Shown here piece by piece: positions 20,669 through 29,353 of a stretch of DNA of 64,000 bases (positions within the stretch are counted from its first letter, which is position 1; every line of letters begins with the position of its first letter). Position numbers and translations under genes: made by a program. The stretch is taken from NCBI GenBank assembly GCA_016350165.1, contig CP066225.1:4836001-4900000 (forward strand). Direction: 5' to 3'. The notes beneath the pieces were generated by a model that saw only the letters and a program-made list of their open reading frames with translations, made no database searches and was not told the origin of the DNA. This stretch comes from Planctomycetota bacterium. Its GTDB lineage: Bacteria; Planctomycetota; Phycisphaerae; Phycisphaerales; Phycisphaeraceae.

Positions 20669-22129
20669 TTATTGTTCGCATTTAATATCGATACGACGCT
20701 TCAATCGAGGTTCAGCAAGATATTTCAGCATGTTGTACTTAAAGTCGCCGCGATACTTCTTATGCTTTCCAATACTATGGAAATCATAAGAGGTATTAAC
20801 AATAACTCGACCTTTGCCAACTTTCCCAGTTAGTAAAACTGGTTTAGTCATCGGTGCAGGGCAAACGGCATAACGACGAGTTGCGTTTGGTAAAACTGAA
20901 GCAACACTTTCAATTAAAACCTTAGCCTTAGGAGTTGGCGTAAATACTGGGGCGCAGCCCGAGAGCTCAATTTCGGTACCCATGGATAGACCCGGCAATA
21001 TATTATGTGATTGTTTAACTATATTTTTAGTATGAAGATGGCATATATTCGGATGTGTATGGTAAACACCGTATAACGTTTTCATAAGACTTAATCTGCG
21101 AATTTTGGGATCATTCATGCCAGGAAACGCACAACCGAAATAACCTTCATTCAGTAGTCCTACTCCTGATTCAACGGCTTCCGTGATTGCGTTTACAACT
21201 GATGGTGAAGCAGAAAAACTTAATCCAAGTGTGATTACATCAAGTGTTTTGAGTGCTTCGGTATCAGTAGCATTCATATAGCCTGCATTAAATGAATAGT
21301 TTCGCAATGTAGATTCGATTGGGCCGTAATCAATCGTTCCGGGCTCGATTAATCCAACGATACGTACGTTAGGATGTTCAAAATGTCTCAGATTGCCTAT
21401 TTGAAATGACATTGGAAGCGTGAAACCAAAACGACCTGGTACTAGATAGGATTGACGGGATATAAATGTACCTATACGAATGAGTGGTGAATTCTCGGTA
21501 TCTGCCAGATCCTGTTCAAAGTTAAATGTTTTATGCGGCCTGAAATTTTGCGGTGCGTAATTAGTTAAAGAAGTTACAAACAGATGCGCATTACATAAGT
21601 CATCATATGTATCAAGATTCATATCTTTAAAAGCATTACGAAGTGCATGATGGGCAGAAGCAAGGCGGCGAGATGCCGTTGATTGAGATATATGCGTATT
21701 CTGAGCAATTTCAAACAATGGGACCTTATTCATGTGATACTGAATAATATATTGACGATGTTCGTTACTAATTCGAAGTAAAGCTTGGTCGAGACGGTAA
21801 TATAAAGCATCCCATGGTATTTCATGCTCTTTTACTGTTGCGCTATTTTCACGCCGTATGCGTTGGGAACGTTGATGCTTATTAATTGATATTGATGTAT
21901 TTCGTGCTGTGCGAGCAAGCCATGCACTATGATTTGTGCGAATCGTGCTTAAATTATAGACGTACTTAATCACTGTTTCTTGTACAGCATCATCTACATC
22001 AGATTGATTTGCAATGTATTTCCTGCAAATATGGGTAATAAATGGAGTGATATCATTTAGAATATCTGAAAGGCAATCAGAATCGCAGGGGTATTGGATG
22101 TTCTCTAATATATCTTCAATCTGTTTCAA
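20669..22129 (-). CDS. ECF sigma-like factor fused to ThuA/GATase1-like domain, copy 1
   Basis: 486 residues, two parts. Residues about 10-90 match sigma-70 region 2 (ICRKYIANQSDVDDAVQETV, then AWLARTARNTSISINKHQRS). Residues about 110-180 match region 4 with a helix-turn-helix (EIAQNTHISQSTASRRL, HHALRNAF). After a variable linker, about residues 216-480 form an alpha/beta domain: RIGTFISRQSY, VGLIEPGTIDYGPIESTLR, LDVITLG, VESGVGLLNEG, YHTHP, HNILPGL and GKGRVIVNTS. The H.I..GL and G.GRV elements recall ThuA-like glutamine-amidotransferase folds, but the nucleophile Cys is not conserved among copies (GYFGCAFPG here, GNAGLHYPG in copy 2), so enzymatic activity is doubtful. Start is TTG. No anti-sigma gene adjoins. 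Presumably a transcription factor sensing a ligand through the C-terminal domain. Confidence 0.8.
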   Translation of the reverse strand: MKQIEDILENIQYPCDSDCLSDILNDITPFITHICRKYIANQSDVDDAVQETVIKYVYNLSTIRTNHSAWLARTARNTSISINKHQRSQRIRRENSATVKEHEIPWDALYYRLDQALLRISNEHRQYIIQYHMNKVPLFEIAQNTHISQSTASRRLASAHHALRNAFKDMNLDTYDDLCNAHLFVTSLTNYAPQNFRPHKTFNFEQDLADTENSPLIRIGTFISRQSYLVPGRFGFTLPMSFQIGNLRHFEHPNVRIVGLIEPGTIDYGPIESTLRNYSFNAGYMNATDTEALKTLDVITLGLSFSASPSVVNAITEAVESGVGLLNEGYFGCAFPGMNDPKIRRLSLMKTLYGVYHTHPNICHLHTKNIVKQSHNILPGLSMGTEIELSGCAPVFTPTPKAKVLIESVASVLPNATRRYAVCPAPMTKPVLLTGKVGKGRVIVNTSYDFHSIGKHKKYRGDFKYNMLKYLAEPRLKRRIDIKCEQ

Positions 22130-22213
22130 ATTACTAGATCCTGATGAAATTAAAAAATGTTGGTATGCGTGCGGTGATGAATGCGTTGTCTATGTAGTAT
22201 TCTGTGCTGAGGT

Positions 22214-23665
22214 TTAATATTTCATTTGCATGCGTTGCTCTATTCGTGGTTCTGCAAGGTAATTTAACATATTGAAGATAAAGTCACCGCGATATTGTTT
22301 ATGGCTACCAATGCTGGAAAAAAAGAAAGCAGTATTTACGATGATTCGTCCTTTGCCATGATTTCCAACGACTAAAACTGGCTTTCTTACAGGTGTTGGA
22401 TGAGGTGCAGCATTCTTTTTGTTTGAAGGTAAAACCGGCTTGGCATCTTCAATCAATACTGTGGCGTTTGGTTTCGGGATGAAGATTGGACCACAACCAG
22501 GGACATCTAGGTTAGTTCCAGCAGACAAACCTGGAATAATATCGTGTGATTCTTTAACCACACAGTCTATAAGATGGTGGCATTTATGCGTGTGCGTGTG
22601 ATAGTACCCACAATACTTTTGTGCGAGTAAAAAATCACATAATTGCGGATCATGCATCCCAGGATAATGAAGGCCAGCATTTCCTTCGTTCAATAACCCT
22701 ACCCCAGATTTAACAGCTTCATCGACAGCGTTAATTACAGATGGCGTTGTTGCACAGTTATGGCCTAAGGTAATGACATCTAATGTTTTTAGAGCATCTA
22801 CATCAGTGGCATTCATATAACCAGCATTGAATGAATATTCTCTTAATGTAGATTCAATTGGGCCGTAATCAATCGAACCCGGCTCAATCAGACCAACAAT
22901 ACGAACATTCGGGTGCTCAAAATTTCTCAAATTTACAATCTGAAAACGCATGAGAGAGTGATTGCCAAAACGGTTGGTCGTAAAGAATGATTTATGTGAT
23001 AAAAAAACACCGATACGAATTGGAGGCGCATTTAGATCATCTGAATACTGTGGATCATTTTCAAATGTATTTGGTGTTACTGTGTGCTGAGGTGTGTAAT
23101 TTGTAATAGCAGATACAAATAAAAAATCATTGCAAATATCATCATATGTTTCAAGGTTAATATCCTTGAAATAGTTTCGAAGGGCTTGATGTGCTGAAGC
23201 AAGTCTTCGAGATGCTGTTGATTTAGATATTTGCCTTTGTCTCGCAATTTCAATTAAAGGTAGATTATTAATGTGGTGCTGAATAATGTAATCACGACAT
23301 TCTTCATTAATACTTAATAATGCTTGATCTAATCGATAGTAAAGAGCATCCCAAGGAATTGTATGCTCTTCTATGGTTGCACTGTTTTGTCTTCGAAGTC
23401 TTTGAGATTGTTGATGGCGATTGATTGAGATTGCAGTGTTACGAGCAGTGCGTGCCAACCAAGCAGAATGATTTGAGTGAATGTTTTGATAGTGGTTAAC
23501 GTACTTGACTAGCGTTTCTTGTGCAGCATCCTCAGCGTCGGATTTATTTTCAATGTATTTTCTACATATCGCTGTGACGTAAGGCGTGATTTCATGCAGT
23601 ATGTCTGAGAGCATATCACTGCACATCATTTGATTGTTACACAATTTAGCTTCAAGTGAATCCAA
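22214..23665 (-). CDS. ECF sigma-like factor fused to ThuA/GATase1-like domain, copy 2
   Basis: 483 residues, same architecture as copy 1 and closest to it: region 2 (ICRKYIENKSDAEDAAQETL, WLARTARNTAISINRHQQSQ), region 4 (IEIARQRQISKSTASRRL, HQALRNYF), then the C-terminal domain with GLIEPGSIDYGPIESTLREY, LDVITLGHN, GVGLLNEGNAG, YYHTHTHKCH, HDIIPGL and GKGRIIVNTA. The putative start is TTG with GGGA about 9 nt upstream; internal Met codons at residues 13-14 would remove the first helix. It is 84 bp downstream of the start region of copy 1's promoter side, in the same orientation. A poly-Lys/Asn linker (SNKKNAA) precedes the final strand. Confidence 0.8.
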   Translation of the reverse strand: MDSLEAKLCNNQMMCSDMLSDILHEITPYVTAICRKYIENKSDAEDAAQETLVKYVNHYQNIHSNHSAWLARTARNTAISINRHQQSQRLRRQNSATIEEHTIPWDALYYRLDQALLSINEECRDYIIQHHINNLPLIEIARQRQISKSTASRRLASAHQALRNYFKDINLETYDDICNDFLFVSAITNYTPQHTVTPNTFENDPQYSDDLNAPPIRIGVFLSHKSFFTTNRFGNHSLMRFQIVNLRNFEHPNVRIVGLIEPGSIDYGPIESTLREYSFNAGYMNATDVDALKTLDVITLGHNCATTPSVINAVDEAVKSGVGLLNEGNAGLHYPGMHDPQLCDFLLAQKYCGYYHTHTHKCHHLIDCVVKESHDIIPGLSAGTNLDVPGCGPIFIPKPNATVLIEDAKPVLPSNKKNAAPHPTPVRKPVLVVGNHGKGRIIVNTAFFFSSIGSHKQYRGDFIFNMLNYLAEPRIEQRMQMKY

Positions 23666-23802
23666 ATCAATTTCCCGGAAATTATAGAAATTACTATTCG
23701 TCAGAAATAAGCAATCTAATATTCTATACGTTTAAAATACTCAAAGGTTTTATGGATTATTTAAAATGGTACTCGTTATCTCGTAGGAATTTGCATATCA
23801 AA

Positions 23803-25260
23803 TTATTGGCAAAGTAATTGTTTTTGTAAGATTCTAGGCTCAGCCAAATAATTTATCATTTTTAGAATGAAATCACCGCGGTATTTTTGATGGTCGCCAA
23901 TACTTCTAAAATCAAAGGAAGTATTTACAATCACACGTCCTCTCCCAACTTGGCCCGTTAAAAGAATTGGTTTTCTTATTGGTGATGGACATGCAGTGTG
24001 CTGTTTATTTACTGTGGGGTATACAGGTTGTATATTTTCGATGAGCACTTTAGCTTCAGGTTTGGGGATGAATATGGGGCCGCAGCCCGGTATATCTAAC
24101 TCAGTTCCTGGTGCTAAACTATCAATAATATTATGCGAATGTCTGACAATACTTTTTACAGGGATATGGCAAATATATGGGTGTGTATGATAGTATCCAA
24201 TATATGCATTAGAAAGCATCAAATTTTGGAGCCGCTGGTCCCAAAGACCAGGAAGACTGCCACCAATGTTCCCTTCATTAAGTAGCCCAACACCTGACTC
24301 AACTGCTTCAGTAATCGCTCTTATTACAGGTGGTGTAATGATAAAGTTGTAGCCAAGCGTTATAACGTCTAAAGATTTTAAAGATTCAGGATTTGCTGCA
24401 TTCATATAGCCCGCGTTAAATGAATGATCACGAAGCGTCGATTCGATGGGACCATAATCGATGGTACCTGGCTCAATAAGGCCAACAATCCGCACATTTG
24501 GATGCTCGAAATTTTTCATATTATAGATCTGAAACGGCATCGGTAGCTGTGCGCCCAGACGTGTACGTGCAAGGTAGGATTGATGGGAAAGAAAAATACC
24601 GATACGTATTGGTTTTATGTCATCCTTTGTGGCCGTTACAGAATCGACATTGAATGTTTGATGTTGTTTCGAATGTTGAGGGACGTAATTGGTGATGGCT
24701 GTCACAAACAAGTGATCATTACATAAGTCTTCGAATGTTTCCAAGTCCATATCTTTGAAAGCATTGCGAAGCGATTGATGTGCAGCCGCTAAGCGACGTG
24801 ACGCAGTAGATTTGGAAATTTGTTTCTCACGAGCAATCTCAAACAAAGGTGTATTATTGATGTGGTGCTGAACGATGTATTCTCGATATTCATCGTGTAT
24901 TTGCAGTAACGCTTTGTCTAACCGAAAGTACAAGGCATCCCAAGGTATGTCATGTTCTACCGTAGTTGCTCGGTTCTCTCGGCGTAACCGTTGAGATTGT
25001 TGATGGCGGTTGATTGATATTGCCGTATTGCGAGCGGTGCGTGCAAGCCATGCAAGATGATTACTGTGAATGTCTGTGAGATTGTTTACAAACTTAATGA
25101 GAGTTTCTTGGACAGCATCATCAGTATCCGATTTGTCTTCGACGTACTTTCTGCAAATACTGCTGATGTAAGGCGTGACTTGCTGGACGATATCTGCAAA
25201 GATATTCTCGTCTCTTGTTTGCACAAATAATTCAACAAGTTTTTGAAATTGCTCTTGCAT
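23803..25260 (-). CDS. ECF sigma-like factor fused to ThuA/GATase1-like domain, copy 3
   Basis: 485 residues from ATG 25260. The frame is open to TTG 25305, inside copy 4, but 25260 lines up with the starts of the paralogues and leaves a 5-bp gap to the copy-4 stop, so copies 4 and 3 are probably translationally coupled. Region 2: ICRKYVEDKSDTDDAVQETL, AWLARTARNTAISINRHQQS. Region 4: FEIAREKQISKSTASRRL. C-terminal domain: IRIGIFLSHQSY, GLIEPGTIDYGPIESTLRDH, LDVITLGYNF, GVGLLNEGNIGG, YYHTHPYICH, HNIIDSLAPG, GRGRVIVNTSFDF. The amidotransferase nucleophile elbow is absent here too. Confidence 0.8.
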   Translation of the reverse strand: MQEQFQKLVELFVQTRDENIFADIVQQVTPYISSICRKYVEDKSDTDDAVQETLIKFVNNLTDIHSNHLAWLARTARNTAISINRHQQSQRLRRENRATTVEHDIPWDALYFRLDKALLQIHDEYREYIVQHHINNTPLFEIAREKQISKSTASRRLAAAHQSLRNAFKDMDLETFEDLCNDHLFVTAITNYVPQHSKQHQTFNVDSVTATKDDIKPIRIGIFLSHQSYLARTRLGAQLPMPFQIYNMKNFEHPNVRIVGLIEPGTIDYGPIESTLRDHSFNAGYMNAANPESLKSLDVITLGYNFIITPPVIRAITEAVESGVGLLNEGNIGGSLPGLWDQRLQNLMLSNAYIGYYHTHPYICHIPVKSIVRHSHNIIDSLAPGTELDIPGCGPIFIPKPEAKVLIENIQPVYPTVNKQHTACPSPIRKPILLTGQVGRGRVIVNTSFDFRSIGDHQKYRGDFILKMINYLAEPRILQKQLLCQ

Positions 25261-25265
25261 AATAA

Positions 25266-26705
25266 TTACATTGATGCGAGTAAAGTTTTTTTTCTCTTGA
25301 TACAAGGCTCAGCAAGCCAATTAATAATGTTAGCCAGGAAATTGCCTTGCATATGTGGATGATCATTGATTGGTTTTATATTTGTTAGATTACATAACAC
25401 TGATCGGCCCTCACCTATATTTCCAGAAACAAGAACAGGCATTTTCATTGGATTGGGTGAATCCACACAAGGCCGTGTTGGCTTCACGAGTTTGTCTTTA
25501 GAAATCAGAAGTTCAGCGCCAGATCTTGGCTTAAATATTGTGCCACAACTTTCAACGATCAGTTCATCGCCCGGCTTTAATCCTGCAATAATTGGATGCG
25601 GTTTATGGATGGTCGTTGTGTACGTTGGTTGTAAACAAGGTCTCGTGTGATAAGAACCGACGCAATGATCTGCCATCATTAGACGCTGTACACTTGGCGA
25701 TTTAAAGCCAGGAATTTTGCCTCCGATTCGAGTTTCAGAAAAAAGACCAACGCCAGAACAGATAGCTTCATAAACCGAATTTAAAACAAGCGATGAAGTT
25801 GCAAAGTTTGTGCCCAGAAATATGACATCTAGTTCTTTAAGATCATTAATATTAGTGATGTCCATATACCCGCCGGTATAGTGGCGTTCACGTAGTGTCG
25901 ATTCAATCTGAGGCTGATCGATTGTGCCTGGTTCAATTAAACCAATCAAACGCAAGTTAGGGCATTGCTTCAAAAAAGTTGCGTTAAATAATTGATGCCA
26001 TGTCGAAACTTTCTTGTTGAAGTTATGCGTGGTGACAGTTGCTTGCGTTGTAAGGTGTGACACATAAACACCAACGTTGATTGTTGGCTTGTTAGGTTGG
26101 TATTCCGCTGTTCTGAATGTAGTTGCAGGTGTGTAGTTTAGTACCGCTTCTGCAAAGAGTGTATCTGTACAAATCTCATCAAGTGTGTTCAGCTGTAGAT
26201 CACGAAACACATTCCGGAGATTTTTACAGGCAGTGTTAAGCCTGCGTGATATTGTTGAAGTAGAGCAAGATCTTTTAGCTGCAATATCAGAGAGAATTTG
26301 GTTGTTCAAGTAATACGCAAGAATGAGTGTTCGATCTTCATCACACAACTGTTCCAGTGCCGTATCCAAGCGTGTGTAAAGCGAATCCCAAGCAATTGAA
26401 TGCTCAGGCATCGTAGCATGCCGTTCAATGCGTTGTCGATGGCTTTGCGCTTTACGATTGTAGTTGATAGCAGTATTGCGAGCAGTGACCGAAACCCAAG
26501 CCTGAAGATTTGTATCAACGGTCATAGCATGTCTAGCTAAGCGTATTAAAGTGTCTTGGACCACATCTTCGACATAATTCTGGTTCGTGCAATACCTGCG
26601 AGCCACTGAGGTCACAAGCGGGTATAGCTGATCGACTATTTCAGCGAAGCATTGTTCATCACCAGTTGACTGGTAGTGCGTAAATGTAGATTCAAGTAAA
26701 GGCAA
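25266..26705 (-). CDS. ECF sigma-like factor fused to ThuA/GATase1-like domain, copy 4 (most divergent)
   Basis: 479 residues, the first gene of the array in transcription order. Start TTG 26705 with GGGAG 5 nt upstream; a stop lies six codons further upstream in frame, so no ATG alternative exists there. Region 2: VARRYCTNQNYVEDVVQDTLI, AWVSVTARNTAINYNRKAQS. Region 4: LSDIAAKRSCSTSTISRRL. C-terminal domain: INVGVYVSHLT, GLIEPGTIDQPQIESTLRER, LDVIFLGTNF, GVGLFSETRIGGKIPG, YHTRP, HPIIAGLKPGDEL, GEGRSVLCNL. It keeps the IEPGTID..IESTLR signature while diverging elsewhere, so that signature is under the strongest constraint and may be the ligand or contact site. Confidence 0.8.
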   Translation of the reverse strand: MPLLESTFTHYQSTGDEQCFAEIVDQLYPLVTSVARRYCTNQNYVEDVVQDTLIRLARHAMTVDTNLQAWVSVTARNTAINYNRKAQSHRQRIERHATMPEHSIAWDSLYTRLDTALEQLCDEDRTLILAYYLNNQILSDIAAKRSCSTSTISRRLNTACKNLRNVFRDLQLNTLDEICTDTLFAEAVLNYTPATTFRTAEYQPNKPTINVGVYVSHLTTQATVTTHNFNKKVSTWHQLFNATFLKQCPNLRLIGLIEPGTIDQPQIESTLRERHYTGGYMDITNINDLKELDVIFLGTNFATSSLVLNSVYEAICSGVGLFSETRIGGKIPGFKSPSVQRLMMADHCVGSYHTRPCLQPTYTTTIHKPHPIIAGLKPGDELIVESCGTIFKPRSGAELLISKDKLVKPTRPCVDSPNPMKMPVLVSGNIGEGRSVLCNLTNIKPINDHPHMQGNFLANIINWLAEPCIKRKKTLLASM

Positions 26706-26974
26706 TGCAACTCCCGAAAGTTATGCTCCCATCATTGCAGTGGAAAATCTGCAACGCAACTCTAGCAATGTTTTAATCATGCGGGACACATTTATATACG
26801 TCAAGTCAGTTTTTCTGTTCTGGGATTCAACTTGGGGTATTTGTCAGGGTTGCAGCAATTCTGACCGCTCAAAGCCCTTTATGAACCACTTTTACACGTC
26901 CAATTTCCATTCTTCAGGATTGGGGATAGATCAGGGCACTTTTAAGCAAGCACGCTGTTGAGTAAGATTGCAGT

Positions 26975-27535
26975 ATGAAAGAGCTCGCAGATGCACAAGC
27001 GGTCGGCAAATTAGTCGAAGAACTTGCTACTCAGGTCAAATCATCCGTAAATTTAGACCAGAGCAGTGATGTGCCGTGGGCATTGGTCGGGGTTCGAAAT
27101 CGTGGTGATAAGCTCGCAGAACGTCTCTCAGATGCCATTGGCCCCGAAATATTCGCTAATAGAGTCGGCGTTCTCGATATTACACTCTATCGTGACGACC
27201 TTTCCGAGGTTGCTGCTCAGCCCATCGTGCAGACCACTGAGATCCCTTTCAATGTTGATGGCATGAATGTGGTGCTTATTGACGATGTCCTCATGACGGG
27301 TCGTTCTGTCCGTGCAGCTCTTCAGTCACTCATGGACTTCGGCCGCCCTAAGCGTGTTTGGCTCGCTGTCCTCGTCGATCGAGGTGGCAGAGAACTTCCC
27401 ATACGAGCCGATTTCGTTGCTCTGGATCTTTCCAAGGGAGCCGATGGTCTCATTGATGGGGACCACGTGCAAGTGCTCATCAGCGAGGTCGATGGCAAGG
27501 ACGCAATTGAAGTTAGGCCAAAAACCGCTTCATAG
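26975..27535 (+). CDS. pyrR: Bifunctional pyr operon regulator / uracil phosphoribosyltransferase
   Basis: 186 residues. PRPP-binding loop VVLIDDVLMTGRSVRAAL is the type I phosphoribosyltransferase signature. VGVRNRGDKLAERL and GVLDITLYRDDLSE are PyrR hallmarks, the latter being the LDITLYRDD segment, as is LVDRGGRELPIRADFVA. PyrR controls pyrimidine genes by binding mRNA in response to UMP and has weak UPRT activity. It lies 107 bp upstream of pyrB in the same orientation. The spacer has a GTTC-AGAAGG-GAAC hairpin but no T run, so I cannot show an attenuator. The upstream 270 bp to the sigma array should hold the promoter. Confidence 0.93.
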   Translation: MKELADAQAVGKLVEELATQVKSSVNLDQSSDVPWALVGVRNRGDKLAERLSDAIGPEIFANRVGVLDITLYRDDLSEVAAQPIVQTTEIPFNVDGMNVVLIDDVLMTGRSVRAALQSLMDFGRPKRVWLAVLVDRGGRELPIRADFVALDLSKGADGLIDGDHVQVLISEVDGKDAIEVRPKTAS

Positions 27536-27642
27536 CCTCAACCATCTATCATTAACAAGCAATTCCACTCAGCTAAATCTGAGTTATATATCGGGGGGAT
27601 GGGTTTTGAGTCACAATCCCGTTCAGAAGGGAACGAGTTAGC

Positions 27643-28605
27643 GTGAATAGTAAGTTAGAACAGCAGGACGAATATCATTGGCCTCACAAACATCTGTTAG
27701 GTATCGAAGGGCTTGCGCCGGAAGACATTCGCTTCTTGCTCAAAACTGCTCTGAGCTTTGAAGGCGTCTCAACACGTAGCGTCAAAAAAGTTCCTGCCCT
27801 TCGAGGCAAAGTCGTTGTCAACCTCTTCTTTGAAGATTCAACCAGAACCAGAGCCAGCTTCAACCTCGCAGCAAGCCGACTCAGCGCCGACGTCCTCGAC
27901 TTCTCCGCCAAAGCATCAAGCACCTCCAAAGGTGAAACACTCGTCGACACCGTCCGCACTATCGAAGCAATGGGGATCGATGCCATAGTCTGCAGGCACA
28001 ACCTCTCCGGTGCTGCAGTTCAGATCGCAAAGTCAGTCAACTGTTCAGTCGTCAATGCAGGTGACGGCCAGCATGCTCACCCAACCCAAGCACTCCTCGA
28101 CGCATACACAATTGCAAAACGAAAAAATCTCACCAAGGATTTCGATTTCTCAGGTCTCAAAGTTGCCATCGTCGGCGACATTGCTCATAGCCGCGTAGCT
28201 CGCTCAAATATCCGATGTCTACAGAAGCTCGGAGCTAAAGTTGTTCTCGTCGGTCCGCCAATGCTCGTCCCCAGCATATTCAAAGATCTTGGATGCGAAA
28301 TATCACACAGCCTTGATGAAGTTCTTCCAGAAGTCGATGTCGTCAACATGCTCCGTGTTCAGTTCGAACGCCTTGAATCACAGGCTTTCGCAAGTAAGCG
28401 TGAATACGCCGTTTTCTATGGTCTCACAGAGGAAAAAATGAAACTTGCAAAAGACGATATTCTCGTCATGCACCCTGGCCCAATGAACCGAGGCCTCGAA
28501 ATAGAATCCCCAATTGCTGATGGACCTAATTCCGCTGTTCTCGAACAGGTGGCAAACGGTCTCGCAGTAAGAATGGCAACGCTCTTCCTTGTCACGGGCG
28601 TATAA
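27643..28605 (+). CDS. pyrB: Aspartate carbamoyltransferase catalytic subunit
   Basis: 320 residues; condenses carbamoyl phosphate and aspartate in the second step of UMP synthesis. FFEDSTRTRASFNLAASRL carries the STRTR carbamoyl-phosphate motif, followed by STSKGETLVDT, a Ser-Lys pair used across the trimer interface. DGQHAHPTQALLDAYTI is the HPTQ motif, and VMHPGPMNRGLEI binds aspartate. GTG start. No pyrI regulatory subunit and no pyrC/dihydroorotase follow: the next gene is gmk. Normal length for the family. Confidence 0.96.
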   Translation: MNSKLEQQDEYHWPHKHLLGIEGLAPEDIRFLLKTALSFEGVSTRSVKKVPALRGKVVVNLFFEDSTRTRASFNLAASRLSADVLDFSAKASSTSKGETLVDTVRTIEAMGIDAIVCRHNLSGAAVQIAKSVNCSVVNAGDGQHAHPTQALLDAYTIAKRKNLTKDFDFSGLKVAIVGDIAHSRVARSNIRCLQKLGAKVVLVGPPMLVPSIFKDLGCEISHSLDEVLPEVDVVNMLRVQFERLESQAFASKREYAVFYGLTEEKMKLAKDDILVMHPGPMNRGLEIESPIADGPNSAVLEQVANGLAVRMATLFLVTGV

Positions 28606-28677
28606 TAATAAAACCGACCTAACCATGAGTTAGTGAAAACATAAACCGCAAGGCAAACAAAGCGAAAAGAGTTAATC

Positions 28678-29307
28678 GTGAGTGAAGTTGTTCAAGACAA
28701 TATAGAATCAATCGAAAAAGCCGCAGAAAAGCAAGGCCTCCTTCTCATTATCTCAGGCCCTAGTGGTGTTGGTAAAACCACCATCACAACACAAGTCGTT
28801 AAAGAACTCATCGCCTCTTTCAGTGTCTCAATGACCACACGCCCCATGACTCACGAAGATGTTGAAGGTCGTGATTATTTCTTCGTCTCAGAAGAACAGT
28901 TCAAAAAATCAGTTGGTGAAGGTGAGCTTCTCGAATGGGCCGAAGTCTTCGGCAACCTCTATGGAACACCTCGCTCTGCAGTCGTCGAGCAACTAAACCA
29001 AGGCAAAATCGTCATTCTCGAAATCGACGTCGAAGGCGCAATTCTTGTTAAGCAAAATATGCCAGAAGCATTTGCGCTTTTCGTTCTTCCACCAAGCGAA
29101 GAAGAACTCCTCGGCCGTCTCCGCAAGCGTCAACGTGAAGCGGAAGAAATCATCATGCGCCGTTTCGCGAAATCCAAAGCTGAAATTGCCCGCGCCAAAG
29201 AATGCAACATCTACGACTGTTTCCTCACTAACGATGTACTCGACGAAACAATCGCAGAAGCGGTCCGCGTAGTTAAAGCCGAACGCATGAGACGAGCTAT
29301 TAAATAA
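28678..29307 (+). CDS. gmk: Guanylate kinase
   Basis: 209 residues; phosphorylates GMP to GDP. Walker A is GPSGVGKTT (about residues 26-34). SVSMTTRPMTHEDVEGRDYFFVSEEQF contains the GMP-binding Ser/Arg and the GxDYxF element, and WAEVFGNLYGTPRSAV binds the base. LRKRQREAEEIIMRRFAKSKAEI is the lid. A 20-residue N-terminal extension (MSEVVQDNIESIEKAAEKQG) precedes the core. GTG start, 72 bp after pyrB. Confidence 0.95.
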   Translation: MSEVVQDNIESIEKAAEKQGLLLIISGPSGVGKTTITTQVVKELIASFSVSMTTRPMTHEDVEGRDYFFVSEEQFKKSVGEGELLEWAEVFGNLYGTPRSAVVEQLNQGKIVILEIDVEGAILVKQNMPEAFALFVLPPSEEELLGRLRKRQREAEEIIMRRFAKSKAEIARAKECNIYDCFLTNDVLDETIAEAVRVVKAERMRRAIK

Positions 29308-29353
29308 TCGAACCTGAACCATTCTATTCACCAGTTAGAGTTAGGATGTATTG

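Noticed and set aside
26740-26961. 73-residue ORF in the spacer between the sigma array and pyrR
   Set aside because: No RBS, no recognisable motif and a Cys/Phe/Ser-rich composition typical of spurious frames; the spacer should hold divergent promoters.
27536-27642. PyrR-binding attenuator between pyrR and pyrB
   Set aside because: A GTTC/GAAC hairpin exists but there is no terminator T run and the conserved PyrR loop sequence is not convincing.
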